Origin: Meira nashicola | Taxonomy: Eukaryota; Basidiomycota; Exobasidiomycetes; Exobasidiales; Brachybasidiaceae | DNA: 64,000 bases | Reading direction: 5' to 3' | NCBI GenBank assembly: GCA_001600355.1 | Contig: BCJU01000002.1 | Span: 1,054,001 to 1,118,000, forward strand | Part shown: positions 50,114 to 59,014 of the stretch, piece after piece | Position numbering within the stretch: the stretch's first letter is position 1 | Layout: every line of letters begins with the position of its first letter | The notes under the pieces: generated by a model | What the model was told of the DNA's origin: nothing | Databases searched by the model: none | What the model saw: only the letters and a program-made list of their open reading frames with translations | Position numbers and translations under genes: made by a program

Positions 50114-52102
50114 TCAGTCTTCTTCATCAACATCCATCGAAAGAGGCTCTTTTGGCTCAGGATTTTCCTCAACATCATTCTGTCCAGTAGCGCCTCTACG
50201 ACTTCGACGTCTTCCTCCTGCTTCTTCTTCTTCCGGTGCAGCATCTTCTCCTGCATCAGCTTGTAATGCTGCTAATTCATCTTCATCCATATCTTCATCA
50301 GATTGTGCTGCTGAATCCTCTGATCCTGAAGCGTCACCATCCGAGCCTTCCTCCTCGTCTTCATTCTCTTCTTCATCATCTTCCTTAGAAGCTTTCGTCT
50401 TGACCAGAGATTCCTTTGCTTCGGTAGCTACATCTTCGTCATCATCATCGTCTCTGATAACGCCACGATCACGTTTCGCACGTGGCCCACTAGATCCTTG
50501 CCTTGATTCTACTTCATCTTCATCTGCTTCGCCGTCTGCATCTACACTTCCTTCTCGTGCAGTAGCTTCTCCTTCAACAATAGCTTCTTTTTCATCTCCT
50601 TCATCTATTACCTCTTCGGCCGGTAATTCAATCTTATCGGGTAATCGTTTTAGGTCCAAATCGTCAACTGCGATACGGTCATGTAATCGTTCAATCTTTT
50701 CGTACATCGATAGAGATCGTTTTTGCAATGAAACTGCATCCCAATGCTCTGGCGGTAGAGGATCGTTTGCCCTCCTTCTGCGTACACGTAAAGCAGCGCG
50801 AGATGTTACTGGATGATAATAGATAACCTTATCCTGAGCGTTGTGAGATGCATTACCATTTGTATCTGCTTTTGAACCTTCTTGCAAACGATAACTATTT
50901 TCGAAACGCGATACTGCAGGTAAGCTACCACCCTTGACACCTTCTCCATCATTTTGTGATTCGGTGTCAATATACGTGAAAATCAATTCTTGATCTTTAC
51001 GATTGGATTCATCATGAGCTTCGTAGTCTTTGGTATGAGCCAATGAGAAGGGAGTCTGCTCACTCTCTTCAGTATCAAAAGGTGCTTCCACAATATCTTG
51101 TTCTTGTGCATCGACCTCTTGACCTTCTTTTCTACTTTGAATTAAACGTACACTTTCTGCATTTTCGATAGCTAATTGTTCTTCTTGTGTTCGTTCAATG
51201 AACTTCTTTTTCTTTTTGGGTCTGTTTTCATCATCGTCATCAAACAGATCTCCATCTTCCTCGTTTGCACCCCCTTCTTCTTCATCAACTCGTTCGGCTG
51301 CATGAATGAGGAAGAGCGAGTAGATTGTTTGATTGACCAAATCTAAATGAGGTCGAAGAATTGCACTTTCCAATCGAGGATCATCGATAGGCTTATTATC
51401 GCTAAGCCTTCCGGGTGGATCACCAAAGCGAAAGACGTTATATTGAGTTGCCCAGGTATCTGGATCGGGTAATAAACTGAAAGAGTCTACAGCACGCAAG
51501 CCAGATTTGGTAGGATGCCTTAGAGAAGCAAGTGATTGATTAGCAACGCGGAATGATTCTTCAATTCTTGTCAATTGCCCTTCTCTTGAAGAGTCAATCT
51601 TTTCGTTTGATCGATCATTCAAATCTCTCTTTTTGCGTTTTTGTTGTTCTGCTGCTAAATATTCTGTTCTTCTAAGCCAAGTGATATCATTCGTATCTAC
51701 TGGTCCACCAGGACCACCTTGTGCTCTATCAAGTCCATTACTCGTTCCCGGTAATTTTTCCAACATGTCCGATAACAAGAATGCATCTTCCGGATCAATA
51801 TCCACTTCACTAGAATCCAAACGTGGAAAAACATTATCGTCTGCTTCTAATTCTTGATCTGTATACCATGCTTGTGGAAAATCTGTCAAATTGAGTGGCA
51901 TTCCAGCTTCTGCATCCACAACTACGGGTAATGGATGACTTTGTGCAAGTCTAGGACCAAATCTTCTTGGATCTGTAAAACGTGAAAATGGCGTTGGAAT
52001 TGCCAAAAGTTTAGGTGGATAAGGCGGTAAAGGTAAAGGATTAGGATACCTTATCCTTTCGATAAATTCGGATCTCTTTCTTGAAGAAGAGGAAGATGAC
52101 AT
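50114..52102 (-). CDS. PAF1: RNA polymerase II-associated factor 1 (Paf1 complex)
   Basis: The 662-residue protein has the conserved Paf1 N-terminus: FIERIRYPNPLPLPPYPPKL, then PLNLTDFPQAWY and DAFLLSD, and later sections such as TYIDTESQND and VIYYHPVTSRAALRVRRRR. The last ~180 residues are an Asp/Glu/Ser-rich acidic tail with short basic breaks. Paf1 is the core subunit of the complex that travels with RNA polymerase II and supports histone H2B ubiquitylation and elongation. The length is within the fungal range. The start is the first ATG, with a Ser run. Confidence 0.95.
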   Translation of the reverse strand: MSSSSSSRKRSEFIERIRYPNPLPLPPYPPKLLAIPTPFSRFTDPRRFGPRLAQSHPLPVVVDAEAGMPLNLTDFPQAWYTDQELEADDNVFPRLDSSEVDIDPEDAFLLSDMLEKLPGTSNGLDRAQGGPGGPVDTNDITWLRRTEYLAAEQQKRKKRDLNDRSNEKIDSSREGQLTRIEESFRVANQSLASLRHPTKSGLRAVDSFSLLPDPDTWATQYNVFRFGDPPGRLSDNKPIDDPRLESAILRPHLDLVNQTIYSLFLIHAAERVDEEEGGANEEDGDLFDDDDENRPKKKKKFIERTQEEQLAIENAESVRLIQSRKEGQEVDAQEQDIVEAPFDTEESEQTPFSLAHTKDYEAHDESNRKDQELIFTYIDTESQNDGEGVKGGSLPAVSRFENSYRLQEGSKADTNGNASHNAQDKVIYYHPVTSRAALRVRRRRANDPLPPEHWDAVSLQKRSLSMYEKIERLHDRIAVDDLDLKRLPDKIELPAEEVIDEGDEKEAIVEGEATAREGSVDADGEADEDEVESRQGSSGPRAKRDRGVIRDDDDDEDVATEAKESLVKTKASKEDDEEENEDEEEGSDGDASGSEDSAAQSDEDMDEDELAALQADAGEDAAPEEEEAGGRRRSRRGATGQNDVEENPEPKEPLSMDVDEED

Positions 52103-52480
52103 TTTGTTTACTTTACGTCTTCACCTATCGTAATGGAGAAAAGGAAGAATAGGTTGTTGCACCGGAAAAAGTATTAAAACAGGCGCGTGTTATTATAGAA
52201 AGAGAATAATCGGTAATTCGGTATCTTATGTAAGCTGAGTAACTAGCAGCTATTCTTCTCCACGAAAAATAAATGTAGCGCTGGTAGTCTATTTATTGGC
52301 TTTTCTCGGAAAATTATCTCGTATGCGGGGGACACTTATAAAATGCCTTGTACGGTTTCACATTATATGGAATTCGGATCAACGGCTAGTACTTCTTACC
52401 GACATAAATGATTAATTGTCCTTTTGTATGCTCAACACCATCATCGCCATCAATCTATTCGTATCAATTCCTCATTTAAA
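52103..52480. promoter_or_regulatory. Divergent promoter of PAF1 and DUF2470 gene
   Basis: 378 AT-rich bases between divergent start codons. No recognisable factor site beyond AT-rich tracts. Confidence 0.4.
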
Positions 52481-53237
52481 ATGGCATCTGACCCAGTCGC
52501 TTCCCGTGCGGAGCCAATCATGTCACACATGAACAGAGATCATAAGGTATGTGAAAATGCCATTCTGACAGAAGTATTTATTCACCATTCTTTTCTTTTA
52601 ATCAATACAGGATTCAATGATTGCCATTGTAGCACATCGTATTCCATCCTTACCTAGACCACCAAAAAGTGCAAAAATGGTTTCAATCGATTCGAATGGA
52701 TTCACATTAGAATATAAATTAATCACAAGTTTATTCTATAATCCAAATGGAGAAAAGAAGAAAGTACGTGTACCATTTTCACCTATAATCAAAGATCAAA
52801 CTGAAGTTCGTCAACGTATTATTGATATCGCAAATGAAGCAGAAAATAAACGTAAACGTAATTATCCTATCAAATTTAGCGTTCCAAGAGATTTACCTTT
52901 TTGGATACTTTTGCATGCAAGTATGTTCTTCATTGCAAATCCCGATGCATTCAAGACATTTTCAACAAAAATTCCATTCGGCGCTTCAATCTTGCAAACA
53001 GCATTTGATCAAATTCGATCTCGATTGCCAAATGGTGCAGCTTCTATGGCTTGGTTGCATAAATGGATCATTCGTGCTCATATCGTTGAAGCAGGTTTGA
53101 TGGCCATTTATACATACACACGTGGAGCAAGAGGTCTTGTTTGGGCAGAATGGGTATTCACACAATTCGTAGTAGGTTTCACAACATTCTTCAACTTTCA
53201 AAAGATCAATCCTTCCATTCCTGCTAGAAATAAGTAA
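52481..53237 (+). CDS. DUF2470 domain protein with C-terminal membrane segments, two exons
   Basis: Exon 1 is 52481-52546 and exon 2 is 52611-53237, with a 64-base GTATGT...ATACAG intron. The product is 230 residues. The join gives IMSHMNRDHKDSMIAIVAHR, a typical DUF2470 start (the fold found beside haem-utilisation and FMN-binding domains). The domain runs to about residue 100. After PFWILLHASMFFIANPDAF come hydrophobic segments and WAEWVFTQFVVGFTTFF near the end, so it is probably membrane-anchored. The function is not known. The exon join supplies the HMNxDH motif, which the exon 2 frame alone would lack. Its 3' end is 86 bases from that of FIG4. Confidence 0.85.
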
Positions 53238-53323
53238 CGATCAAATTTAGTCTATCATACATTTATGTATTATTGTGCTTACTGTTTGTGATAATATACA
53301 AGAATATTATAATGCTTCTCTCA

Positions 53324-56300
53324 TCAGCTAGTAGCCGCGCTGAGAACGATTGGAGAGCTTTGCTTATGACCTGCAAGCCAATGGGTATACGCTCGTACCT
53401 TTGCGTCACTAGCAGGAGCTCCTAAGACATTCTTTGTCAAAGGATAATGTAAGAGAGCAGGTTCGATTGATTGTTGTTTTTCCAAATCATCTGCAGATGT
53501 TGTTGTATTTGTTAGATCAGCCTGGACAGATGGATGAAGTGTAGATCCTGATTCGATCGTTGTTCCAAAGATTCCATCATTCCATTTAGCCATTTGAATT
53601 TGTCCTGCTGCCAATGCAACTTCATGATCATATAATCGTACATCTGCTTCTGCAATTTGTTGTCTTTGTTTCTGCGTAGCAGGTTTTCGTTGGCCAAGAC
53701 TTTGGAATTGATAATTAGGCAAGCCAGCAGCAGAAGATGGGCCCAAAGCGGTTGTTGGGAAAAGTGCGGCCGGTTCCGTAAATGCATCATTATGTCCACT
53801 CTCAAATGTAACATCTCTGAATTGATCCAACCAGGATGCATATTCTTTGACCTCTTCCGTAGATACATTAGGCGACATGAGACTTTCAATGAGCGCTTCC
53901 GTTGTAGATGCACCAATTTGTGCGCCAGTAATTTCGTCCCAAGTTGGCCATGCAGACGTACTGCTGAGAATATGAGTCATGCCAACGGGCTTTTCCGTCG
54001 ATTCTTTGCCATCACTTTCTTTTGTCTCTGTTTTCGTCAGCTCTGTCTTCTTTGAAGAGACCTTTCTAGAAGAAGTGTGAGTGCCGTCGCTCTCCTCTTC
54101 TCCTCTGTTCAAACTCATCCATCTCCTCACACCTCCAATGATGGCGCGTTGACCACTAATGCTTCCTCGTGGCGATGAAGAGGTATACTTGGATTGGGGT
54201 GATCCTGCCACCGAAGCTGAAGGGAGAGGCACGCGAGATGTGAAGGGACTCATTGTAGTTTGCGTCTGTTGCGATGAGATAGAGGCGGAATCGTTTTGCA
54301 ATCGATGCAACCTACCTGTAGATGATGGCATTGACATTCCCGTAGAAGAAATGGAAACAGAGGCAGACCGTACCGAAGAAGGTGATGATGGCATCAGTGG
54401 CGGTGAAAGGGCTTTAGGAAGCATTGGCGAACTGGCAAATTGTTGATGAATGGCAGTCATTTTGAAAGCATGATGTCGCATCAAATCGGTAAATAAGCTT
54501 GGTCGATAATATTGTGCCCAAAAATTAGAGGCAGATTCGACGATATTTTGTAATCGCACTTGTTTTGCAACTACATCCTTGCGTTCTTCCAAATGTGATG
54601 GAGTATACCACTTTTGGTAATGTCTTCGCTGCTTTGGGTTAATCGGGCGGAATTCAGGTGCATCATTTTCCACCCCAAGGAAAAGATTAATTGCAGCTTG
54701 CTTCTCTGCATCGACGAATGAATTGGAATAATATCTCTTCAAGCCTTCCAGCATATCACGGGAGTGAGAAGACCACTGATTTATTTTCCGATACGTTTCC
54801 ATTGTATTGACGAGATGCGAACCACCATACTGCAAAGCGATTGTATCACCCAAATCGTGATACATTTCTGTGAGCATATCGATCGCATCGCTATCGAAAG
54901 GCAAAGACGGATGATCCAACAGCCCTAATGCATACAGCTGGTGTCCAAATGCTGCTTTACCGATCACAAATTGGGCTGCATTTGTTCGATCTAAGCAATC
55001 AACGCAATTGACCCTTGCGACTCCGCTTTGAAGTAATATGGTATCCCTTGCTTTGATATGTTGACCATCGGAGTCAATGCTCAGAGCGAACTTGTTCGGT
55101 TCTGGTCCTGAGTGGAAAAATTTGGTAGCATTAATAGTTTCTTCTGCAATATCTTCTAGTACTCCGATCACATCTTGATCTCTACTTTTGCTTGCTCTGC
55201 TCATATCCCAAGCGATATATCGCAATCGCTTATCGTTGGGTAAGAATTGGTTGAGATATTTGACGCATTCACCAAAAGCATTCAAAAGCTTCACTTCACG
55301 TGGCTGTTTTTCTTTTGACTTGATCAGATTCAATACGATAATTGGATGTCCATACCTTCGAAGCATATCATCAAAGTGCAAAGCAGCAGAAGAGTAAAAT
55401 GGATCAACGACGCTGATCTCGATCGGAGGTCTAGGTGACATATTGGTAGAATCTTGCGTCCAAAAGACGGGAATACTTCCACGATGCATGACATAAGATG
55501 TATACCTTGGATTAGGTCCTCTCGTGCCGTCACCACGTCTATGTGAAGGCGCATAGAATGGTGTCGTTAACGCATCGCTGACGATTTGTTCTGTTTCGAC
55601 ATCATTCGCTACATGACCCTTCTCGTCAGTACCTCTCTTGAGGAACCGAGCACCGGCAAAATGACGAGATCTGCGGGCAATCAAGGTCACATGAATCGTG
55701 CAATTCAAGACTCGCAGCTTTGCCTGATCAACAAAGCCATACACAAGTGGTAATACCCACTCGCTCGCAGCAGACTTTGTGTCCAGATTGTGAACGGAAT
55801 CGGCGAATGCGGGCATCAAAAGATGATGATTCCATACAAATTTTTCATTGTATCCCCAAGCTGTATAAGGTTGAGTATTTGAAGGGTTAGATTCCCTTTC
55901 CGTTCGTATGTCACTATTGGTCAAATTGTCCTGAAGCGTTTTTGTCAAATCGTAGGTATAGCTAAAATAAAAGTTTTTGCCCAAGTCAACCTGTTTGAAC
56001 ATATGCAAAAGTCTGGCCTCTTCCTGATCGAGAAGCTTGGTCCTTCCACTCATGTTTGCTAGTATCCCTGCAGGGCAAACGGGAACAATTTTGGTCTCAT
56101 CACAATGGTAAATATAATGTCCTCCAAGTAGACCTACAACACTTCTTCGCGAGATAAGCACCATATAGTATGTGCATGTGAATCGGATAAAGCCTACAAT
56201 CCCAAAGAATCGGCCAATCTCCTTCAAACCGCCAGTTGATTTGTTTCCTTCACTGATCATATCCAGCAATTCAGATATTTGACTTCGGGTGTATACTACG

Positions 56301-56932
56301 CTATCTGCCGTCACGTTAAGTGACCAGAAAGAGGACGATTGTTGGTTTACTGCATTCTTGGAATTGGCATCGTCTACTTTGTAGCCTGTAGTGCTTGTAC
56401 TTGTGCTTGTTTCATTTATAGAGGTTGCTTTGCCATTTTGTGGACTTGAACTTGAATTTCTATCTTGTGATTCCGTACTTTGGCTTTGCGATCCGGGTAT
56501 ACGATCAACTTTTAGAATGCGAAAGAGTGTTTGTGAGGTATTGTAAGCCACAAGATAAAAATGAGTCTTTGTTTCCCAAAGTGTGAATCTTTTCAATTCG
56601 CTCAAACGCCCTTTTGCAGATTCGATTGGTACTTGTGAACCAATTACATCCTTCCGATCAGCTTGTGTTGCGGTCGATGTGGCATCTTGATCTCCAATTT
56701 GTGTCTCTAATGTAGCACTGCGATCCCTAGTTTGCTGTTCCTTCGATTGCATGGTTTCTGATGTTTTAGTCGTAGTGGAATCAGCTTGATTGTCGGTATC
56801 CGTCGTAGCAGGCGCATTGATGCTCAGCGTGGCTGAATGCTCCGATATCATCACATCGTCTTGATTATTAGTCATTGACGACCCATCCTTTGCATCAGTA
56901 ATGAGACCTGCGTTCTCATCTTTGGTCGACAT
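53324..56932 (-). CDS. FIG4: SAC-domain phosphoinositide phosphatase Fig4
   Basis: The 1202-residue protein has a SAC domain beginning at KRFTLWETKTHFYLVAYN (about residue 114) with the catalytic Cx5R motif in RVNCVDCLDRTNAAQFVIGK (about 640-660). The order and the tail around PKQRRHYQKWYTPSHLEE fit Fig4, the PI(3,5)P2 5-phosphatase that works with Fab1 and Vac14 at the vacuole. It is longer than yeast Fig4 because of a Ser/Thr-rich N-terminus and a Ser-rich C-terminal section (about 830-990). Sac1 is less likely, since there is no C-terminal membrane anchor. Confidence 0.88.
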   Translation of the reverse strand: MSTKDENAGLITDAKDGSSMTNNQDDVMISEHSATLSINAPATTDTDNQADSTTTKTSETMQSKEQQTRDRSATLETQIGDQDATSTATQADRKDVIGSQVPIESAKGRLSELKRFTLWETKTHFYLVAYNTSQTLFRILKVDRIPGSQSQSTESQDRNSSSSPQNGKATSINETSTSTSTTGYKVDDANSKNAVNQQSSSFWSLNVTADSVVYTRSQISELLDMISEGNKSTGGLKEIGRFFGIVGFIRFTCTYYMVLISRRSVVGLLGGHYIYHCDETKIVPVCPAGILANMSGRTKLLDQEEARLLHMFKQVDLGKNFYFSYTYDLTKTLQDNLTNSDIRTERESNPSNTQPYTAWGYNEKFVWNHHLLMPAFADSVHNLDTKSAASEWVLPLVYGFVDQAKLRVLNCTIHVTLIARRSRHFAGARFLKRGTDEKGHVANDVETEQIVSDALTTPFYAPSHRRGDGTRGPNPRYTSYVMHRGSIPVFWTQDSTNMSPRPPIEISVVDPFYSSAALHFDDMLRRYGHPIIVLNLIKSKEKQPREVKLLNAFGECVKYLNQFLPNDKRLRYIAWDMSRASKSRDQDVIGVLEDIAEETINATKFFHSGPEPNKFALSIDSDGQHIKARDTILLQSGVARVNCVDCLDRTNAAQFVIGKAAFGHQLYALGLLDHPSLPFDSDAIDMLTEMYHDLGDTIALQYGGSHLVNTMETYRKINQWSSHSRDMLEGLKRYYSNSFVDAEKQAAINLFLGVENDAPEFRPINPKQRRHYQKWYTPSHLEERKDVVAKQVRLQNIVESASNFWAQYYRPSLFTDLMRHHAFKMTAIHQQFASSPMLPKALSPPLMPSSPSSVRSASVSISSTGMSMPSSTGRLHRLQNDSASISSQQTQTTMSPFTSRVPLPSASVAGSPQSKYTSSSPRGSISGQRAIIGGVRRWMSLNRGEEESDGTHTSSRKVSSKKTELTKTETKESDGKESTEKPVGMTHILSSTSAWPTWDEITGAQIGASTTEALIESLMSPNVSTEEVKEYASWLDQFRDVTFESGHNDAFTEPAALFPTTALGPSSAAGLPNYQFQSLGQRKPATQKQRQQIAEADVRLYDHEVALAAGQIQMAKWNDGIFGTTIESGSTLHPSVQADLTNTTTSADDLEKQQSIEPALLHYPLTKNVLGAPASDAKVRAYTHWLAGHKQSSPIVLSAATS

Positions 56933-57226
56933 GACAATGTCAGATTATCTGACATACAGTCTGACCATCTAATGAATGAATGTGTGCAAGAAAGAGTGTT
57001 GCTCTGTTTTCCTTTCTTCGTTTCCCCTAAACCAACACTTTGCCCGTCTGACTTGTGGAGCACAAGTGTATGTTTTTGTAGAGTGCGGGCGGTCACGGCT
57101 CTAGCATAAGCCCTTATTCGCACAGTTATTAAACACGGGCGAGTGTTGTACCGAGCGAAGAATTACCCCACGTTTGACGTGTTTCACTTTCTTCTTTGTT
57201 TTCTTCACCATCTTTTTCTGTCCAAT
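56933..57226. promoter_or_regulatory. Divergent promoter of FIG4 and PIG-M genes
   Basis: 294 bases between start codons, with a pyrimidine-rich leader just before the PIG-M ATG. No clear factor site. Confidence 0.4.
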
Positions 57227-58915
57227 ATGCGTTTGGCAGATATCTCACCAGCGACATGGATCGCAATCGGTTTGGGATTACGAATGGCATTACTTGGATG
57301 GGGAACATATCAAGATGCAAGTGGACCTTTACCTTATACGGATATCGATTATCAGGTTTTCACTTCAGCTGCTTCATATTTGTATGATGATTGTCCTGTT
57401 CAATTAATTGCAGCGCAAGATCCAGAAGAAGAATACGAGAATTTAGTAGATCCACCATTGGCCAAAGGAAGATGTGCTCAAGGCTATATACCTGCAGCAG
57501 CTCGATTGATGATTCAAATGGAAAAAGATTTCTTGACGATGGACAAGGATATAGAAGTAGAACATTCGAATGATTCTGTTGCTAATTTCATGACAGATCT
57601 TGTGCCAACAGTTTACAAGGCATTCAAACCAATATTTCGTCTTTTGGCTGGATTGGGAAATCCTTATAGAAGGGAAACATACAGATATACGCCTTTACTA
57701 GCTCTTCTTTTGTCACCTGCAGAAGCATTGGCCGATAATGGATATTGGCCGGATACAGTGCAAGGCTTGTTTGGAAAGTTGTTATTTGTTCTTGCTGATA
57801 TCATTATTGCCCTTCTGTTGTGGGACATCATGGACATCCGCAGTGAGGCTCAATCGGCAAACTCTAAAGCAAGCAAGAAACACGGATGGTTAGTAGGTCT
57901 TTTATGGTTGGCCAATCCGTTCGCAGCTCAAATTTCCACTCGTGGATCGAGTGAAAGTGTGTTGGGCGTCTTGGTCCTCGGGTTTTTAGATGTGACAATC
58001 CGAGGTTACCCTGAGCGTTATTTACCTACCATTGCTGCAAGGCCAAAGGGTAAGAAGGTTTCTATTGCTGGATACCTACCTGACCCTTCAAGATGGAGTA
58101 ACGAGCGTGTTTTGGCTCCTTTATTGTTTGCTTTGGCTATTCATTGGAAGCTATATCCAATCATCTATGCAGCTGCTCTAGTACCGCATTTAATCAACTC
58201 AGAATCTTTCCGAGCTGTTATTCGTTATGGAGCAATTTCTGTTTATTGTTTAGCACTAATTTGCGGAACGGTTTACGCTTTGTGGGGTATGCCTTACCTT
58301 CAAGAGACATTCTTCTATCATCTCAATAGAACCGATCATAGACATAATTTTAGTCCATTCTTTTTACCAGCTTACCTGAGTACACAATTACCAGCCTCGC
58401 TTACCGAAAGCAAGCCTTTACTCGACTTATTTCAATCGATTCAACCAATTCTCGGATTCGTTCCTCAATTGCTAGCAACAGCTTATATTGGCTTTTCCAT
58501 AGGAGGACAAGATTTGATCGCTGCACTCACATTCCAAACAATGGCATTCGTTGCTTTAAATAAAGTTTGCACAAGTCAATATTTCATGTGGTTCTTATGG
58601 TTTTTGCCTTTGACCGGACCACATTTAAGTTTCTCAGGCGGAAAAGGAGAATTGTTTACACTGATTGGTGTTTGGGTTTCTGCTCAAGCTCTTTGGCTCT
58701 CACAAGCGTACTTGCTGGAATTCAAAGCACTAGATACATACACCCGTACTTGGATTGCATCTTTGATCGTTTTGGCAGCTCATACATTATTGATCATTCG
58801 ATTGATTAATGCTTGGTCTTTAGCACGTCTACAAGCACAAAAGATTGCGGATAAAGCCTCTACAAATGGAAAGCAAAAAGCATTACCAGCTTCGATTGAA
58901 GAAGAGAAAGAATAG
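57227..58915 (+). CDS. GPI14: GPI mannosyltransferase 1 (PIG-M / Gpi14)
   Basis: From the ATG at 57227 the product is 562 residues with about ten membrane segments. The luminal DxD motif is in PYTDIDYQVFTSAASYLYDD (D39, D41). Other PIG-M signatures are RRETYRYTPLLALLLSP, LLWLANPFAAQISTRGSSES and ALAIHWKLYPIIYAAALVPH. PIG-M adds the first mannose to the GPI precursor from dolichol-phosphate-mannose in the ER lumen. The frame is open upstream of the ATG only through a non-ATG start, so I chose the first ATG. The C-terminus is a short Lys/Glu-rich tail. Confidence 0.93.
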   Translation: MRLADISPATWIAIGLGLRMALLGWGTYQDASGPLPYTDIDYQVFTSAASYLYDDCPVQLIAAQDPEEEYENLVDPPLAKGRCAQGYIPAAARLMIQMEKDFLTMDKDIEVEHSNDSVANFMTDLVPTVYKAFKPIFRLLAGLGNPYRRETYRYTPLLALLLSPAEALADNGYWPDTVQGLFGKLLFVLADIIIALLLWDIMDIRSEAQSANSKASKKHGWLVGLLWLANPFAAQISTRGSSESVLGVLVLGFLDVTIRGYPERYLPTIAARPKGKKVSIAGYLPDPSRWSNERVLAPLLFALAIHWKLYPIIYAAALVPHLINSESFRAVIRYGAISVYCLALICGTVYALWGMPYLQETFFYHLNRTDHRHNFSPFFLPAYLSTQLPASLTESKPLLDLFQSIQPILGFVPQLLATAYIGFSIGGQDLIAALTFQTMAFVALNKVCTSQYFMWFLWFLPLTGPHLSFSGGKGELFTLIGVWVSAQALWLSQAYLLEFKALDTYTRTWIASLIVLAAHTLLIIRLINAWSLARLQAQKIADKASTNGKQKALPASIEEEKE

Positions 58916-59014
58916 AGATGGATTTTACTAGTTTCATTAATGTAGGTGTTGTTGTATTGTACAATTGGATATGCAATGGAATGCAATAAAAAAGATAATA
59001 TACAAACAGTATGC

